NCBI GenBank assembly: GCA_035295985.1 | Contig: DATHBT010000264.1 | Location: forward strand, 1 to 7,767 | From: JAIVGV01 sp035295985 | GTDB taxonomy: Bacteria; Acidobacteriota; Blastocatellia; Pyrinomonadales; Pyrinomonadaceae | Length of the DNA stretch: 7,767 bases | Reading direction: 5' to 3' | In this document: positions 1 to 5,450 of the stretch, piece after piece | Layout: each line of letters opens with the position of its first letter | How positions within the stretch are numbered: the stretch's first letter is position 1 | The notes under the pieces: generated by a model | Database searches by the model: none | The model's input: the letters and a program-made list of their open reading frames with translations, nothing else | Told to the model about the DNA's origin: nothing | Translations under genes and position numbers: made by a program

Positions 1-152
1 CCGCCGCTGCCGCCACCCGAGCCGCCGTAGCCGCCGCCACCACCCGTGGAGCCGCCACCGCCGCCCGTTGAGCCGCCGCCGCCACCGCTAGACGAACCGC
101 CGCCGCCGGTCGAACCGCCGCCGCCGCCAGTACCTTCTCTATCTTCTCTCAT
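1..152 (-). CDS. Glycine/serine-rich protein, N-terminal part (runs off the left edge)
   Basis: I do not recognise this gene. Translation from the ATG at 152-150 gives a short charged start (MREDREGT) followed by glycine tracts: units GGGGGST, GGGGSSS, GGGGGST and GGGGGST, then GGGGGYGG and GGGSGG to the edge. The repeat unit is 7 residues (21 nt). The - strand is chosen for two reasons: a perfect AGGAGG lies 10 nt upstream of this ATG, and the other two frames on the + strand that I checked hit stops within the tract. There is no signal peptide or hydrophobic segment in the 50 codons visible. Glycine runs with Ser/Thr spacers usually act as flexible linkers, as glycine loops, or as low-complexity starts of surface or RNA-binding proteins; the sequence does not say which. 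That it is coding is fairly safe, but its function is unknown. Confidence 0.6.
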   Translation of the reverse strand, partial: MREDREGTGGGGGSTGGGGSSSGGGGGSTGGGGGSTGGGGGYGGSGGGSG

Positions 153-162
153 CGCAATTCAT

Positions 163-168
163 CCTCCT
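163..168 (-). promoter_or_regulatory. Shine-Dalgarno site of the glycine-rich gene
   Basis: The - strand reads AGGAGG here, 10 nt before the ATG at 152-150. This is one of only two strong ribosome binding sites in the window, and it decides the strand and start of the glycine-rich gene. Confidence 0.65.
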
Positions 169-513
169 AGATGATCTTCGAGGGGTTGCGTTACGAAGCG
201 TCGAGCGCGCCCCCGCACGGTCGGGTTTTGTGAACGAGCGTGCGCGCCCGCGAGTGAAGCCCTAATGGTTCGGTGTCGGTTTTGTAATCAAACTGTATGC
301 CGAATTTTTCAAGAAACTTTATCGTCTCGATAGACGAGATTTATCAACGGTTTCGCCCCGCCAGCCCTCGCGGGCGCGCACTATGCCGGCCACGCTCCGC
401 GACAAAAGCCGTACAGGCTTCCGTCAAAAAGCATACATCCACGGCCGTTCAACACCTGTTACCAGGGCACGACAGCCGTTGATCCGCGAGCGCCGCGAGA
501 GCCGCGCCGCGCG

Positions 514-522
514 TGCTATAAT
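514..522 (+). promoter_or_regulatory. Extended -10 promoter element of hemW
   Basis: The sequence TGCTATAAT is a perfect extended -10 box (TGn plus TATAAT). No good -35 box lies 16-18 bp upstream, as is common for extended -10 promoters. Transcription starting about 7 nt downstream would begin near 528-531, only a few bases before the hemW ATG at 534. No Shine-Dalgarno sequence lies between. The message is therefore probably leaderless or nearly so, which is an inference from spacing. Confidence 0.65.
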
Positions 523-533
523 CGCGGCCTTCG

Positions 534-1688
534 ATGCAACGCGCGGGAATCTACATCCACATCCCCTTCTGCCGTTCGCGCTGTTCCTACTGCGACTTCG
601 CCACGGGAATGTACGAGGGCGAACTGGCGGAGCGCTACGTCCGCGCGCTCGCCGCGGAGATCGCGGCCTTCGACCCCGCGCGCGTCTCACACGGGGCGGA
701 CGCGGCGCGCGAGGTTGACACGATCTACTTCGGCGGCGGCACGCCCTCGCTGCTCGCGCTACGGCAGGTTGAGAGCATCCTCGGCGCGGTGCGCGAAAAG
801 TTCCGCGTTGACCCGCTGGCCGAAGTCACGATGGAGATGAACCCCGGCACGGTCACGCCGGAACTCGCCGGACAATTCCGCCGGGCCGGCGTTAACCGCG
901 CCAGCTTCGGCCTGCAAACCTTCGACGACGAACAACTGCGCCGCCTCGGCCGCACGCACACGGCTACGGACGCGCGCCGCACGCTCACAATCCTCCGCGA
1001 CGCGGGCTTCACAAACATCAGCTTCGATCTCATCGCCGGCCTTCCCGGTCAGACCGTCGAACAGTGGTCTTACAATCTGGGCGAAGCCCTCGCGCTCCGT
1101 CCCGAACACCTCTCGCTCTACTTGCTCGAAGTCCACGAGGGCACGCCCCTCGCCGACCAGCTCCGCCGCGGCTTCTGGCCGCAGCCCGACCCGGACGCCG
1201 CGGCCGAGATGTACCGCGTGCTCTGCGAGCGCACCTCGGCAGAGGGCTACGAACGCTACGAGATTTCCAACTTCTGTCTGCCCGGCTATGAGTCGCGCCA
1301 CAACCTGAAATACTGGACGGGCGCGCCCTACTACGGCTTCGGCTCCTCGGCCCACTCATTCGACGGCCGCAGCACTCGCTGGGCGAACGAGCGCGACGCC
1401 GCGCGCTACTGCGCGTCTGTCGAGACTGCGGGCGAGTCCGTCGTCGAGCGCACGGAGCTGAGCGACGAGGAGGCCGCCTCCGAGTCACTCTTCCTCGGCC
1501 TGCGCCTGTCGCGCGGCGTCAACCTCGTCGAGCACCGCGCGCGCTTCGGCGCGGACGTGCGCGCGAGGTACGGCGAAGACCTCCGCCGCTTCCGCGAAGC
1601 CGGCCTCGTCGAACTCGACGGCGAGCGCCTGCGGCTCACCCGCGACGGCGCGCTGCTCTCTAACGAAGTCTTCGCCGCGTTTGTGTGA
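534..1688 (+). CDS. hemW: HemW, radical SAM haem chaperone (formerly coproporphyrinogen III oxidase-like)
   Basis: This 384-residue protein matches HemW in length and motifs. The radical SAM cluster motif CxxxCxxC is Cys13, Cys17 and Cys20, followed by DF; true HemN has a further Cys two residues on, which is absent here. GGGTP (67-71) is the SAM-binding glycine motif. SFGLQTF (124-130) and SFDLIAGLPGQT (163-174) are typical of the barrel. HNLKYW (256-261) fits the HNxxYW haem-binding motif known for HemW. The family binds haem and passes it to client haem proteins in the cytoplasm, and is often mislabelled as HemN. The start is set by the conserved IYIHIPFC beginning and by the extended -10 box just upstream. 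There is no ribosome binding site, so leaderless translation is likely. The C-terminal region (about 300-384) fits the family's helical domain. The stop lies 4 nt before the first heptad of element 1. Confidence 0.93.
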   Translation: MQRAGIYIHIPFCRSRCSYCDFATGMYEGELAERYVRALAAEIAAFDPARVSHGADAAREVDTIYFGGGTPSLLALRQVESILGAVREKFRVDPLAEVTMEMNPGTVTPELAGQFRRAGVNRASFGLQTFDDEQLRRLGRTHTATDARRTLTILRDAGFTNISFDLIAGLPGQTVEQWSYNLGEALALRPEHLSLYLLEVHEGTPLADQLRRGFWPQPDPDAAAEMYRVLCERTSAEGYERYEISNFCLPGYESRHNLKYWTGAPYYGFGSSAHSFDGRSTRWANERDAARYCASVETAGESVVERTELSDEEAASESLFLGLRLSRGVNLVEHRARFGADVRARYGEDLRRFREAGLVELDGERLRLTRDGALLSNEVFAAFV

Positions 1689-1692
1689 GAGG

Positions 1693-1815
1693 AGCTGTTA
1701 GCTGTTAGCTGTTAGCTATTAGCTGGAAGAAAACAGAATTCAGCTTTCGCATCGGGCTTCGCTGTCGTTTCGGCTTTTGGATTTGCTAACAGCTAACAGC
1801 TAAGAGCTAATAGCT
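1693..1815. repeat. Heptad-repeat element 1 (inverted arrays around a 60-nt core)
   Basis: The left arm is three copies of AGCTGTT plus AGCTATT and AGCT (1693-1724). The right arm is AACAGCT, AACAGCT, AAGAGCT and AATAGCT (1788-1815), preceded by GCT. The arms are inverted copies and could pair over about 31 bp with few mismatches. The core (1725-1784) begins GGAAGAAAACAG and ends in a T-rich stretch before GCTAA. The right arm ends 4 nt before the ltaE ATG. Short heptameric tandem repeats are known in cyanobacteria and, as far as I recall, occur in Acidobacteriota; their function is not settled. A long stem between two codirectional genes could end transcription or act in mRNA processing, which is inference. 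Confidence 0.85.
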
Positions 1816-1819
1816 AATC

Positions 1820-2860
1820 ATGATTGATCTCAGAAGCGACACCGTCACGAAGCCGACGCCCGCGATGCGGCGCGCGATGGCCGACGCCGACGTGGGCGAC
1901 GACGTGTACGGCGAAGACCCGACCGTCAACCGCCTACAGGAGCGCGCGGCCGAAATCTTCGACAAGGAGGCCGCCATCTTCGTACCCACCGGCTCGATGG
2001 GCAACCAGATCGCCGTCAAGCTGCACACGCGGCCGGGCACGGAAGTTCTCATCGAGGAGCGCGGCCACATCTACAACTACGAGATGGCCGCGATGTCGGC
2101 CGTCTCCGGCACGCTCGCGCGCCCCGTCAAAAGCCTTGACGGCAGCGGCATCCTCTCCTGGGAGGAGATCGAGACGGGGCTGCACTCGAACGCCGCCTAC
2201 TACGTCGCGCCGACCTCGCTCGTCGCCATCGAGAACTCGCACAACCTCGCGGGCGGCGGCGTCTATACCCGCGAGCGCACCGCCGAGATTTGCGGGCGCG
2301 CGCACGCCTTGAACATCCCTGTTCACCTAGACGGGGCGCGCGTCTTCAACGCCGCCGCCGCGCTCGGCGAGACGGTCGCCTCGCTCTCCGCGCCGTGCGA
2401 TTCGGTGATGTTCTGCCTCTCGAAGGGGCTGGGCGCGCCGGTCGGCTCGATCCTGCTCGGCCGGCGCGACTTCATCGATGAGGCGCGTCGCTGGCGCAAG
2501 CTCTTAGGCGGCGGGATGCGTCAGGCCGGCGTGCTCGCCGCGGCGGGCTTAGTCGCGCTCGAAGAGTCGCCGCCGAAGCTCGAAGAGGATCACGAGAACG
2601 CGCGCCGGCTGGCCGAAGGCCTGGCGGAACTGCCCGGCGTCAAAATCGACCCGGAGCGCGTCGTCACCAACATCGTCATCTTCGACGTGTCCGAGACCGA
2701 CCGGGCGGCCGACGAAATCTGCGCGCGCCTCAAGGAGCGCGGCGTCCTCGCCTCCGGCTTCGGCACGTCCATCCGCATGGTCACGCACTACGACGTTTCG
2801 CGCGACGACATCGAACGCGCGCTCGCCGCGCTGCGAGCGGTGCTTCAAAAACGTCCGTAG
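1820..2860 (+). CDS. ltaE: Low-specificity L-threonine aldolase
   Basis: This cytoplasmic pyridoxal-phosphate enzyme of fold type I cleaves L-threonine and L-allo-threonine to glycine and acetaldehyde. At 346 residues it has the usual length. It opens with the family signature MIDLRSDTVTKPT, then DDVYGEDPTVN (27-37) and PTGSMGNQ (56-63). His83 lies in ERGHIYNYE at the place of the E. coli His83 that stacks on the cofactor. HLDGARVFNA (169-178) carries the Asp that binds the pyridine nitrogen. SKGLGAPVGS (201-210) carries the Schiff-base Lys202, and GGGMRQAG (230-237) is also conserved. The start is fixed by MIDLRSDT. There is no ribosome binding site; heptad element 1 ends 4 nt upstream. The stop TAG is part of the first heptad of element 2. 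The flanking genes are unrelated in function, so it is probably transcribed alone. Confidence 0.95.
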   Translation: MIDLRSDTVTKPTPAMRRAMADADVGDDVYGEDPTVNRLQERAAEIFDKEAAIFVPTGSMGNQIAVKLHTRPGTEVLIEERGHIYNYEMAAMSAVSGTLARPVKSLDGSGILSWEEIETGLHSNAAYYVAPTSLVAIENSHNLAGGGVYTRERTAEICGRAHALNIPVHLDGARVFNAAAALGETVASLSAPCDSVMFCLSKGLGAPVGSILLGRRDFIDEARRWRKLLGGGMRQAGVLAAAGLVALEESPPKLEEDHENARRLAEGLAELPGVKIDPERVVTNIVIFDVSETDRAADEICARLKERGVLASGFGTSIRMVTHYDVSRDDIERALAALRAVLQKRP

Positions 2861-2968
2861 TCAGTAGCCCGTCGTCCGTTGTTTGAGCTTTACGGGCTTG
2901 AGGCTCCCGGCGGAACCAGACGACTCATCAGCCACTAACAACGGACAACTGACCACGGACGACTGACA
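2857..2968. repeat. Heptad-repeat element 2 (different heptads, same layout)
   Basis: The left arm is GTAGTCA, GTAGCCC, GTCGTCC and GTTGTTT (2857-2884). The right arm is ACTAACA, ACGGACA, ACTGACC, ACGGACG and ACTGACA (2934-2968), where ACT and ACG heptads alternate. The arms are inverted copies of each other and enclose a core of 49 nt (2885-2933). The heptads are unrelated in sequence to elements 1 and 3, but the period, the inverted layout and the place just before a start codon (6 nt from the cmk ATG) are the same. The ltaE stop codon lies inside the first heptad. Confidence 0.8.
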
Positions 2969-2974
2969 GCTTTT

Positions 2975-3661
2975 ATGAAGCCTTTTGTGATTGCGATTGA
3001 CGGGCCTTCGGGCGCGGGCAAGTCCACGCTCGGCAGGATGCTCGCGCGCGAGCTGGGGCTGCTCTACGCCGACACGGGCGCGATGTACCGCGCCATCGCC
3101 CTCGCGTGCGTCGAGTCGAACACGAACACGGGCGACGCGGAGGCGGTGGCCGAGGTGGCGCGGCGCGCGGGTGTGGAGCTGTCGGGGCCGCCCGATAGTT
3201 TGCGCGTGCGGCTCGACGGGCGCGACGTGACGGACGAGCTGCGCTCGGAGCAGATCAGCCGGCTGGCCTCGGTCGTCTCGGCTGTCCCCGCGGTGCGGCG
3301 CGAACTCGTCCGCCAGCAGCGCGAGATGGGCGCGCGCGGCGCTGGCATGGTGCTCGACGGGCGCGACATCGGCACGGTCGTCTTCCCCGACGCGGACGTG
3401 AAATTCTTCCTCACGGCCGTCCCCGAAGAGCGCGCGCGCCGCCGCTACGATCAGGATCACGCGCGCGAGCCGGGCCTGTCTTACGACGAGACGCTCGCCG
3501 ACCTCAACTCGCGCGACCTGCGCGACTCGACGCGCGCCGACTCGCCCCTGAAGATCGCAGACGACGCCGTCGTCATCGACACCACCGAGTTCGGCATCGA
3601 AGAGGTCTTCGCGCGGATGCTCGAAGTCGTCCGCGAGCGGCGCGCGCGCGGCGCGGGCTGA
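2975..3661 (+). CDS. cmk: Cytidylate kinase (CMP/dCMP kinase)
   Basis: Cmk phosphorylates CMP and dCMP with ATP in the cytoplasm, feeding CTP and dCTP pools. The 228-residue length is normal. The start MKPFVIAIDGPSGAGKST holds the P-loop GPSGAGKST (10-18). DTGAMYRA (33-40) is the nucleotide-binding signature. DGRDIGTVVFPDAD is the conserved core motif, followed by an Arg-rich lid region and LNSRDLRDSTRADSPL, which positions the CMP-binding residues. The start is set by the conserved N-terminus; no ribosome binding site precedes it, only the end of heptad element 2 and TTTT. The C-terminus ends in an Arg/Gly-rich tail (ERRARGAG) coded within a GC hairpin. In many bacteria cmk is next to rpsA, which is not the case here. 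Confidence 0.95.
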   Translation: MKPFVIAIDGPSGAGKSTLGRMLARELGLLYADTGAMYRAIALACVESNTNTGDAEAVAEVARRAGVELSGPPDSLRVRLDGRDVTDELRSEQISRLASVVSAVPAVRRELVRQQREMGARGAGMVLDGRDIGTVVFPDADVKFFLTAVPEERARRRYDQDHAREPGLSYDETLADLNSRDLRDSTRADSPLKIADDAVVIDTTEFGIEEVFARMLEVVRERRARGAG

Positions 3662-3679
3662 CGAGGCAACCCGCGCCGC
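3648..3679 (+). terminator. GC-rich hairpin over the cmk stop codon
   Basis: GCGGCGCGGG (3648-3657) and CCCGCGCCGC (3670-3679) form a perfect 10-bp stem with a 12-nt loop that contains the cmk TGA. No T-run follows, so this is not a canonical intrinsic terminator. It could be a weak terminator or an mRNA 3' stabiliser. In such GC-rich DNA some perfect stems arise by chance. Confidence 0.35.
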
Positions 3680-3701
3680 CCGCACGGCCTTCTCAAGCGC
3701 G

Positions 3702-3708
3702 AAGGAGG
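3702..3708 (+). promoter_or_regulatory. Shine-Dalgarno site of the secreted protein gene
   Basis: AAGGAGG lies 12 nt before the ATG at 3721. The spacer is slightly long, but this is the only strong + strand ribosome binding site in the window and it supports this start. Confidence 0.55.
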
Positions 3709-3720
3709 CAACCGCACCGC

Positions 3721-4500
3721 ATGAGGTTTCTGCTGTCGCTGTCGCTTTTGTTGTCGCCGGCCGCGCTCGCGCCGAACGCGCGGCCCGCGGCGCGCTGCAC
3801 GCTGGCGATCAAGCCGCTCGAAAAATTCGACGGCGCGGAGTACGTCTTCACCGGCAGGGTGGCGGAGATCGTCGGGCCGCTCAGATCGGAGCGCGCTGGT
3901 CAGGTGTGGGGGCTGCTCGTGGAAGTGGGCGAAAAGGTACACGCCCCGTCAGACTTGGGAGCGCGCGCGGAGGTCTTCCCCTTCCACCTCGGCGATGATT
4001 GCAGCGACGTGCCGTGGGACAAGGAGAACCTTACGCGCTTCTTCCCTGTGGGTATGAAGGTGAGGGTTATCGCCGTCAAATCGCTGGTCTTCAAAGAGCC
4101 GGCCGCCGACGGCGCGGTCAGGCTCGACGCAGACCTCTACGACAACGGCCAGGTCGCCCGGAACGAACTCGGCGGCGCGCAGATGACCTCGGCCACGACC
4201 GTGTTCGACTACGCCGCCTTCAAGTGGCCGGAGGAAGAAGAGACGGACGAGAACGAGCCGCTGCTCGAAGCGCGCTGGTCGCTCCCGCGGTTCGAGCTGC
4301 GGAAAGACCTGCTGCGGCTGCGCGAGGCGGACGCGGAGGCCGCACGCCTGCAAATCCTGGAAAGACTCGTCGCCTACCCGAGCCGGTACGATTTTAAGTT
4401 CGACGTGGTCGCACGCCTCTACGTCAAGGACGAGCAGGCGCTCGCCGAACTGCTGAAGAAGAGGGAGGAGGCGGTCGCGCGCTTCCGACCCGCGTCCTGA
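3721..4500 (+). CDS. Secreted protein of unknown function, possibly TIMP/NTR-like
   Basis: I do not recognise a named family. The N-terminus (MRFLLSLSLLLSPAALA) is a short signal peptide with likely cleavage after ALA at residue 17. The first Cys (26) is not in a lipobox, so a lipoprotein is unlikely. Only two cysteines, 26 and 94, are present and could form a disulfide. Residues 38-120 alternate beta-strand-like stretches (AEYVFTGRVAEIV; a VxVxEKV-type strand; then a Cys94 segment ending FFPVGMKVRVIAV). This resembles the pattern of tissue-inhibitor/netrin-like (OB-fold) domains in bacterial exported proteins, but it is an inference from pattern only. Residues 169-259 are helical and charged, with EEEETDENEP at 171-180 and a coiled-coil-like C-terminus. 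The stop is 15 nt before the ribE start, so the two genes are probably cotranscribed; a role in flavin supply does not follow from that. Confidence 0.75.
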   Translation: MRFLLSLSLLLSPAALAPNARPAARCTLAIKPLEKFDGAEYVFTGRVAEIVGPLRSERAGQVWGLLVEVGEKVHAPSDLGARAEVFPFHLGDDCSDVPWDKENLTRFFPVGMKVRVIAVKSLVFKEPAADGAVRLDADLYDNGQVARNELGGAQMTSATTVFDYAAFKWPEEEETDENEPLLEARWSLPRFELRKDLLRLREADAEAARLQILERLVAYPSRYDFKFDVVARLYVKDEQALAELLKKREEAVARFRPAS

Positions 4501-4515
4501 AAATTTCCGATAAAA

Positions 4516-5163
4516 GTGTTCACAGGCATCATCGAAGAGTTGGGGCGCGTCCGCAGCCTTGAGCGGCGGGGCGAGGGCGTGCGGATGCGTGTCGAGGCCC
4601 GCGCGGTCGCCGATGGCACGCGCGAGGGCGACTCTATCGCCGTCAACGGCGTCTGCCTGACCGCGCTCGAAGTCTCGGCGGAAGGGTTTTCGGCCGACGG
4701 CTCGCGCGAGACCTTGCAGCGCTCCACCCTGGGAAGACTCCGCGCCGGCTCGGTCGTCAACCTGGAGCGCGCCGTCACGCCGCAGACGCGCCTCGGCGGC
4801 CACATCGTGCAGGGGCACGTTGACGCGCGTGGCCGTTTCCTCTCGGCCGAGGAGCACGGAGGCTCCTGGACTGTACGGATCGGCTACCCGCCTGAGATCG
4901 CGCGCTACCTCGTCTTCAAAGGCTCTGTCGCGGTCGAGGGGATCAGCCTGACCGTCGCCGCGCTCGCGGACGACTACTTCGAGATCGCGGTCATCCCGAA
5001 GACGTGGGCGGTCACGAACCTCTCGCACCTCCGGCCCAATGATGAGGTCAACCTCGAAGCCGACATCATCGCCAAGTACGTCGAGCGCATCCTCACGGTC
5101 GGCCGCGCGGATGCGGCAAAGCCGCCGCTCACCCTCGAAAAACTCTCCGAACTCGGCTACTGA
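4516..5163 (+). CDS. ribE: Riboflavin synthase, alpha subunit
   Basis: This enzyme converts two molecules of 6,7-dimethyl-8-ribityllumazine into riboflavin and the pyrimidinedione precursor, the last step of riboflavin synthesis. The start is GTG, fixed by the invariant N-terminus MFTGIIEELG. The 215 residues hold the two tandem lumazine-binding barrels: domain 1 (about 1-97) has SIAVNGVCLT (40-49) and GGHIVQGHVD (94-103); domain 2 (about 98-195) has the matching GSVAVEGISLTV (136-147) and a C-terminal trimerisation helix with IIAKYVERIL. No ribosome binding site is visible before the GTG. The gene is 15 nt downstream of the secreted protein gene, which suggests translational coupling or a shared message. 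ribD and ribH are not in the window. A terminator-like hairpin follows the stop. Confidence 0.95.
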   Translation: MFTGIIEELGRVRSLERRGEGVRMRVEARAVADGTREGDSIAVNGVCLTALEVSAEGFSADGSRETLQRSTLGRLRAGSVVNLERAVTPQTRLGGHIVQGHVDARGRFLSAEEHGGSWTVRIGYPPEIARYLVFKGSVAVEGISLTVAALADDYFEIAVIPKTWAVTNLSHLRPNDEVNLEADIIAKYVERILTVGRADAAKPPLTLEKLSELGY

Positions 5164-5170
5164 GCGGCGC

Positions 5171-5198
5171 GGCCCGCCCTCAACTTCAAAAGCGGGCC
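5171..5198 (+). terminator. Terminator-like hairpin after ribE
   Basis: GGCCCGC (5171-5177) and GCGGGCC (5192-5198) form a perfect 7-bp stem around a 14-nt A-rich loop, 8 nt after the ribE stop. No T-run follows directly; the first T-run is at 5235-5239. It is a plausible but not canonical terminator. Confidence 0.4.
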
Positions 5199-5205
5199 TC
5201 ACCCC

Positions 5206-5229
5206 CTTCGCGCCTTTGCGCCTTCGCGT
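5206..5229 (+). repeat. Octamer tandem repeat, three units
   Basis: Three adjoining 8-bp units read CTTCGCGC, CTTTGCGC and CTTCGCGT, followed by GAGAC and five T. I recall similar CTTYGCGC strings in intergenic DNA of several phyla. It starts 8 nt after the ribE hairpin and its last bases begin the outer arm of the nested palindrome. Confidence 0.6.
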
Positions 5230-5289
5230 GAGACTTTTTCTGTGCGGAAGAAGCCCCAAGCGAAGCCGCAGAAGATGCGGCTGTCTCAC
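5228..5289. repeat. Nested inverted repeat (outer 7 bp, inner 7 bp)
   Basis: The outer arms are GTGAGAC (5228-5234) and GTCTCAC (5283-5289). Inside, abutting the right outer arm, is AGCCGCA (5264-5270), loop GAAGA, TGCGGCT (5276-5282). The left outer arm is followed by five T and then about 24 unpaired bases. An RNA copy could form a two-part stem with a large bulge on one side. It does not match the conserved FMN riboswitch, although it lies between two riboflavin genes. Confidence 0.45.
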
Positions 5290-5450
5290 ACTCCCATGAA
5301 TGCTAACGCCCGGAATTTTCGGCGCGGGGCGGGCGGGGCGTCGCGCTCGCCGGCGTCAAAAATTTCCCCGGTCGCAAATCGCGCCGCTTTCCGGTAACAT
5401 AAGCGCCGGTTTAGACCAATCTCCCCGACCGCTCCGAAGCGAGAACCCCT

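Larger units (their letters stand above)
153..533. other. Divergent intergenic region without a supported gene
   Basis: This stretch separates the left-reading glycine-rich gene from the right-reading hemW. It is AT-richer than the genes around 270-350. Short open frames inside it lack a ribosome binding site and read as arginine/proline-rich noise. A small perfect hairpin (TCGTCT, loop CGAT, AGACGA) lies at 322-337. The motif TCGGTTTTGT occurs twice in slightly different form (near 221 and 276). Apart from the extended -10 box at its right end, I see no convincing promoter, and no RNA gene. Confidence 0.5.

Noticed and set aside
297..718. Two + strand open frames in and after the intergenic region upstream of hemW
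   Set aside because: They have no ribosome binding site, carry Arg/Pro-rich composition, and the longer one runs into hemW in another frame.
534..1688. HemN (true oxygen-independent coproporphyrinogen III oxidase)
   Set aside because: The cluster motif lacks the fourth Cys of HemN (CxxxCxxC followed by DF), the length is about 384 rather than about 455 residues, and the HNxxYW motif is present.
1693..1815. CRISPR array
   Set aside because: Units are 7 bp with no spacers, and the two arrays are inverted relative to each other.
2861..3685. 274-codon open frame on the - strand opposite cmk
   Set aside because: It is antisense to a certain cmk gene and its start region runs through the cmk hairpin; its end is coded by heptad DNA. 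I see no domain.
3721..3800. Lipoprotein signal in the secreted protein
   Set aside because: The first cysteine (residue 26) follows PAAR, which is not a lipobox, and lies after the likely signal peptidase I site.
3949..5289. 446-codon open frame on the - strand across the secreted protein gene, ribE and the gap
   Set aside because: It is antisense to ribE, which has clear family motifs, is rich in Arg/Asp/Gly/Ala with no recognisable domain, and is the kind of long shadow frame expected in GC-rich coding DNA.
5164..5450. FMN riboswitch upstream of the ribBA-like gene
   Set aside because: The conserved strings of that riboswitch, such as the AGGGYRGGGUGAAAUUCCC-type start and the CCGACGGU segment, are not present.
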